A DNA stretch of 7,875 nt from an uncultured Flavobacterium sp. (GTDB taxonomy: Bacteria; Bacteroidota; Bacteroidia; Flavobacteriales; Flavobacteriaceae): the NCBI RefSeq assembly GCF_946481155.1, contig NZ_CAMLMK010000119.1:1-7875 (forward strand), in the 5' to 3' direction. Numbering within the stretch: the first letter of the stretch is position 1; each line of letters starts with the position of its first letter. Position numbers and translations under genes: made by a program. Under the pieces are notes generated by a model that did not search any database, was not told the origin of the DNA, and saw nothing but the letters and a program-made list of their open reading frames with translations. Below are positions 5,463 to 7,875 of this stretch, in pieces.

Positions 5463-6335
5463 TTAACTAACCAGTTTATTCAGGACATATACAATTAACT
5501 CATCAACAGCTTTATATGGATCTTCACTGAAAGTCCCGCTCGCACGATTTGCAATAATAGCATTCATCGATAAAGTCTCATGTCCGAGTAGTTTTCCTAA
5601 GCCATAAATAGCCGCAGTTTCCATCTCAAGATTTGTCATTCGGATGCCGTTATGATTGAAGCTGTCCATTTTCTGGTTCAGGTTTTCGTCCTGAATATTC
5701 AAGCGCAGTACACGACCTTGCGGACCGTAAAATCCTCCGGCGGTTCCAGTAAAACCTTTATGAATGGAATCGCTTGCGATCAGTTCCGCTAATTTGCCGC
5801 TTCCTTTTACAACATAAGGTCTCCCTTTTCTCAAATCCCAATTTGTATGATTTACAAACGCATCTTCAATCGTTTTATCAGTAACCGAATCAATCAGATA
5901 GGAGCGAAGCATGTTGTCCAGGCCAATCGCATATTCAGACATTACGATGCTATCCACGGGAATATCAGCTTGTAATGAACCTGAAGTGCCAATTCGGACG
6001 ATATTTAGCGAGGTCAAATCCTTTTTCGGCTGGCGTGTTGTCAAATCAATATTCACCAAAGCATCCAGCTCGTTCATCACGATGTCGATGTTGTCCGGCC
6101 CAATTCCTGTTGACATTACGGTTAAGCGTTTGCCTTTATAGGACCCGGTTTGCGTTTTGAATTCGCGCTTTTGCGTGCTGAACTCTATGTTGTCAAAGAA
6201 TTGCGTAATTTTTTCCACACGATGTTGATCACCTACGAAAATGACATCGTGGGCAATGTGCTCCGGTTTCAGGTTTAAATGGTAAACACTTCCATCCGGA
6301 TTTAATATTAATTCTGATGATTTTATTTCTGACAT
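5463..6335 (-). CDS. Nucleoside phosphorylase (uridine phosphorylase-like, PNP/UDP family 1)
   Basis: Cleaves a nucleoside with phosphate to base plus (deoxy)ribose-1-phosphate in cytosolic salvage; uridine is the likeliest substrate but not proven. Numbering from the ATG at 6335 (290 residues), the phosphate-binding GDQHRV block is at 35-40, TGIGPDN at 76-82, VRIGTSGSL at 113-121 with the phosphate-contacting Arg114, GFYGPQGR at 201-208, and the ribose-binding NLEMETA at 235-241. The chain is longer than E. coli Udp (253), with an insertion between the VRIGTSG and NLEMET blocks. An in-frame TTG at 6377 could add 14 residues, but those codons come from the TTTGCG repeat upstream, so I take MSEIKSSELI as the real start. 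It heads the tight - strand cluster; VOC and GNAT genes follow without gaps. Confidence 0.88.
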   Translation of the reverse strand: MSEIKSSELILNPDGSVYHLNLKPEHIAHDVIFVGDQHRVEKITQFFDNIEFSTQKREFKTQTGSYKGKRLTVMSTGIGPDNIDIVMNELDALVNIDLTTRQPKKDLTSLNIVRIGTSGSLQADIPVDSIVMSEYAIGLDNMLRSYLIDSVTDKTIEDAFVNHTNWDLRKGRPYVVKGSGKLAELIASDSIHKGFTGTAGGFYGPQGRVLRLNIQDENLNQKMDSFNHNGIRMTNLEMETAAIYGLGKLLGHETLSMNAIIANRASGTFSEDPYKAVDELIVYVLNKLVS

Positions 6336-6346
6336 TTTATATGTGT

Positions 6347-6394
6347 TTAACCGCAAAGTGCGCAAAGGTTTGCGCAAAGTTCGCGATGTTTTAA
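6347..6394. repeat. CGCAAAG/CTTTGCG palindromic repeat upstream of the nucleoside phosphorylase gene
   Basis: CGCAAAG occurs three times on the + strand (6352-6358, 6361-6367, 6373-6379). The middle part is a near-perfect palindrome: GCGCAAA (6360-6366) and TTTGCGC (6369-6375) flank a 2-nt GG centre. The block is bordered by TTTAAC and GTTTTAA. It is noticeably richer in G and C than the flanking spacer. I recall similar TTTGCG strings as common dispersed intergenic repeats in flavobacteria; unverified here. It could alternatively be an operator for this operon. Confidence 0.6.
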
Positions 6395-6428
6395 TTTACT
6401 TATTATTGAATATGTAACCTAATCTCAA

Positions 6429-6761
6429 TCAACCGCCTACGCGTTTTACCTTAAATCCCTTTTCTTTCAGGATTTCCATGATTTTATCGCGATAATCGCC
6501 CTGAAGGATAATGGATTCGTCCTTAAAACTGCCGCCTACGCTGAGTTTGGTTTTGATTTCTTTGGCTAACATCTTAAAGTCTTCCATATCACCTTCGTAT
6601 CCTTCGATAATCGTGGTTGCTTTTCCTTTGCGCTTTTCATATTTACAGATCAAAGGTTCTTTCTGTATGAAAAGGGTATGTTCTTTCCCCTGAATTTCCT
6701 CCGGTTCATTGGACGGAACGTGGTCCGGGAATAGCTTTTTTAATTGTTCGTTTAAATCCAT
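6429..6761 (-). CDS. yciH: SUI1/YciH (eIF1-like) translation factor
   Basis: A 110-residue protein whose C-terminal two thirds (about 37-108) is the SUI1/eIF1 fold: YEKRKGKATTIIEGYEG (41-57), LAKEIKTKLSVGGSFKD (65-81) and ILQGDYRDKIMEILKEKGFKVKRVGG (85-110). The VGGS, QGD and terminal GG motifs are diagnostic. Eukaryotic eIF1 enforces start-codon fidelity on the small ribosomal subunit. Bacterial YciH is dispensable and has been proposed to affect initiation fidelity or stress translation. That role may matter differently in Bacteroidota, where Shine-Dalgarno pairing is little used (inference). The N-terminal ~35 residues are acidic and probably flexible. The gene lies 93 bp upstream of the nucleoside phosphorylase gene on the same strand, with the repeat block between; I see no terminator there, so readthrough is possible. 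Confidence 0.93.
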   Translation of the reverse strand: MDLNEQLKKLFPDHVPSNEPEEIQGKEHTLFIQKEPLICKYEKRKGKATTIIEGYEGDMEDFKMLAKEIKTKLSVGGSFKDESIILQGDYRDKIMEILKEKGFKVKRVGG

Positions 6762-6777
6762 AAAAAAATATAATTTA

Positions 6778-6829
6778 CCACTAATGCACGAATTTAGAAT
6801 CGAAATACTTTAAATTCGTGCATTAGTGG
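6778..6829. repeat. Perfect 19-bp inverted repeat (hairpin element)
   Basis: CCACTAATGCACGAATTTA at 6778-6796 is matched by its exact reverse complement at 6811-6829, around a 14-nt centre (GAATCGAAATACTT). It forms a 19-bp stem in DNA or RNA on either strand. There is no U-tract directly after either arm, so it is not a standard terminator. The arm sequence (GCACGAATTT / AAATTCGTGCATTAGTGG) resembles the 'attcgtgcattcgtgg' strings I remember from spacers in many flavobacterial genomes, suggesting a small dispersed, MITE- or REP-like element. No coding sequence is inside. It lies directly upstream of yciH. Confidence 0.8.
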
Positions 6830-6848
6830 CTTAAAATCCTTATAAATC

Positions 6849-6882
6849 AAAAAGACATCAAGAATTAACTCAATGTCTTTTT
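6849..6882. terminator. Hairpin terminator downstream of the oxygenase gene
   Basis: AAAAAGACAT (6849-6858) pairs perfectly with ATGTCTTTTT (6873-6882) across a 14-nt loop. On the - strand it begins 22 nt after the oxygenase stop codon and ends in a T-run. The stem contains few G/C pairs, so strength may be moderate. It can also work in the + direction. Confidence 0.75.
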
Positions 6883-6904
6883 AGTAAGAGTATAAAATTA
6901 GGGA

Positions 6905-7858
6905 TTATTTTTTAATTAATCCTAAATCTACTAAGCGTTCGTATAAGAAATCCCCTGCAGTGATATCTTCATATAACTTCGGATGATCTGCATCAATACA
7001 GTTTTCCAAACAGTTTAGCGGCATATCACCAACCGGATGCATAAAGAACGGAATCGAGAAACGGGAAGTGCCCCATAATTCTCTTGGTGGGTTAACTACC
7101 TGATGGATAGTTGATTTTAGTTTGTTATTCGTGTGACGGGATAACATATCACCCACATTAATTACCAACTCGTCCGGTTCAGCAATGGCGTCAATCCATT
7201 GACCATCATGGTTTTGTACCTGTAATCCTTTACCCTGAGCGCCCATTAGAAGCGTGATCAGGTTGATGTCTCCGTGAGCAGCAGCGCGAACGGCACCGTC
7301 TTTCGGTTCATCAGTAATTGGAGGGTAGTGGATTGGTCTCAGGATACTGTTTCCGTCTTTAACGTAATTGTCAAAGTAGAATTCATCTAATCCGATGTAG
7401 ATTGCTAAAGCTCTTAATACATAAACACCTGTCTTCTCAAGCATTTTATAAGCTTCTTTACCAACAGCATTGAATTTCGGTAATTCTTCAACGGTAACGT
7501 TGTCCGGGTATTCATCAGCATATTTTGAACCTTCGCTAACATACTGACCAAAATGCCAGAATTCTTTCAGGTCACCGGCTGAACGGCCTTTTGCATGCTC
7601 TTTACCAAAAGAAACATAGCCTCTTTGCCCGCCAATGCCCGGGATCTCGTATTTGCTTTTTACTTCAAGGGGAAGGTTAAAGAAATTACGAACTTCGCTA
7701 TAAAGTTCATCAACTAATTTGTCATCTAAGAAATGACCTTTTAATGCTACGAATCCGATTTCTTCGTAGGCTTTTCCGATTTCATTTACAAATTTTTGTT
7801 TACGTGCCGGATCATCCGACAGGAAATCACGTAAGTCAACACTAGGAATGTTTTGCAT
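6905..7858 (-). CDS. Fe(II)/2-oxoglutarate-type oxygenase, isopenicillin N synthase-like family
   Basis: A 317-residue cytosolic non-haem iron oxygenase. The N-terminal DIOX_N-type region begins IPSVDLRDFL (4-13) and includes GKAYEEIGFVALKGH (28-42). The C-terminal jelly roll supplies the iron facial triad H195 and D197 (AAHGDINLITLL) and H252 (STIHQVV). R266 and S268 in TSRFSIPFF form the RxS motif that binds 2-oxoglutarate or, in true IPNS, the substrate. All active-site residues are intact and the length is normal. Homologues are widespread in bacteria that make no beta-lactams, and no other beta-lactam gene is visible, so penicillin synthesis should not be inferred. The substrate is unknown. 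The ATG at 7858 is 17 nt from the window end, so the promoter and upstream context lie outside. A hairpin terminator follows the stop, making this probably the last gene of its transcript. Confidence 0.92.
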   Translation of the reverse strand: MQNIPSVDLRDFLSDDPARKQKFVNEIGKAYEEIGFVALKGHFLDDKLVDELYSEVRNFFNLPLEVKSKYEIPGIGGQRGYVSFGKEHAKGRSAGDLKEFWHFGQYVSEGSKYADEYPDNVTVEELPKFNAVGKEAYKMLEKTGVYVLRALAIYIGLDEFYFDNYVKDGNSILRPIHYPPITDEPKDGAVRAAAHGDINLITLLMGAQGKGLQVQNHDGQWIDAIAEPDELVINVGDMLSRHTNNKLKSTIHQVVNPPRELWGTSRFSIPFFMHPVGDMPLNCLENCIDADHPKLYEDITAGDFLYERLVDLGLIKK

Positions 7859-7875
7859 TGTACTTAGTTTTTGTT

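Larger units (their letters stand above)
2190..6335 (-). other. Probable six-gene operon
   Basis: Six - strand genes are packed end to end: nucleoside phosphorylase, VOC protein, GNAT, GNAT, binding-fold protein, transglutaminase-like protein. The gaps are 0, 0, 32, 1 and 21 nt. Two junctions have the stop codon directly followed by the next ATG (TAA|ATG at 5465-5460 and 5087-5082). No hairpin terminator or TAnnTTTG element is visible inside. Co-transcription is inferred from spacing. The functions do not make one obvious pathway, so this may be a convenience operon. Confidence 0.6.

Noticed and set aside
5911..6693. Short + strand open frames opposite the nucleoside phosphorylase and yciH genes
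   Set aside because: Antisense to strongly conserved coding sequence and without any protein features of their own.
6905..7858. Isopenicillin N synthase as evidence for beta-lactam biosynthesis
   Set aside because: The family is broad and common in non-producers; no ACV synthetase, acyltransferase or other pathway gene is in the window.

Overview
The window looks like a piece of a Flavobacterium-type chromosome (Bacteroidota). The DNA is AT-rich. Start codons are preceded by A-rich leaders rather than Shine-Dalgarno sequences. Near-consensus TAnnTTTG promoter elements are present. One lipoprotein carries a Bacteroidota-style acidic tract directly after its lipidated cysteine, and short CAAAG-rich repeats of a kind I associate with flavobacterial spacers sit between genes. 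The genus assignment is inference from these signals and from protein style.

Left end (1-979): two DNA-repair genes diverge from a 73-bp spacer. The start of a MutS2-type gene runs off the left edge on the - strand. A complete uracil-DNA glycosylase gene (ung) lies on the + strand and ends at a strong hairpin terminator that also faces the - strand genes. The spacer holds a degenerate CAAAG repeat that coincides with promoter-like motifs.

Middle (998-6335): every gene is on the - strand. In transcription order they are a nucleoside phosphorylase, a YycE-like VOC protein, two paralogous RimJ/RimL-type GNAT acetyltransferases, a signal-less NMT1/THI5-type binding-fold protein and a membrane-anchored transglutaminase-like protein. 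An outer-membrane beta-barrel protein and a probably surface-exposed lipoprotein follow. The first six are packed very tightly (junctions of 0, 0, 32, 1 and 21 nt) and probably form one operon. The last two form a cell-envelope pair that may have its own weak promoter.

Right end (6347-7875): a CAAAG/TTTGCG palindromic repeat, a SUI1/YciH-type translation factor, a perfect 19-bp inverted repeat resembling a small dispersed hairpin element, a hairpin terminator, and an isopenicillin-N-synthase-like Fe(II)/2-oxoglutarate oxygenase whose start codon is almost at the edge.

Most of the window is ordinary core-genome housekeeping. I see no phage, transposase, CRISPR or obvious defence module. The parts most worth a second look are the two palindromic repeat elements, the promoter-like repeat between mutS2 and ung, and the orphan cytosolic binding-fold protein embedded in the nucleoside phosphorylase/GNAT cluster. 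No spacer exceeds about 150 bp, so there is no long gene-free stretch to explain.
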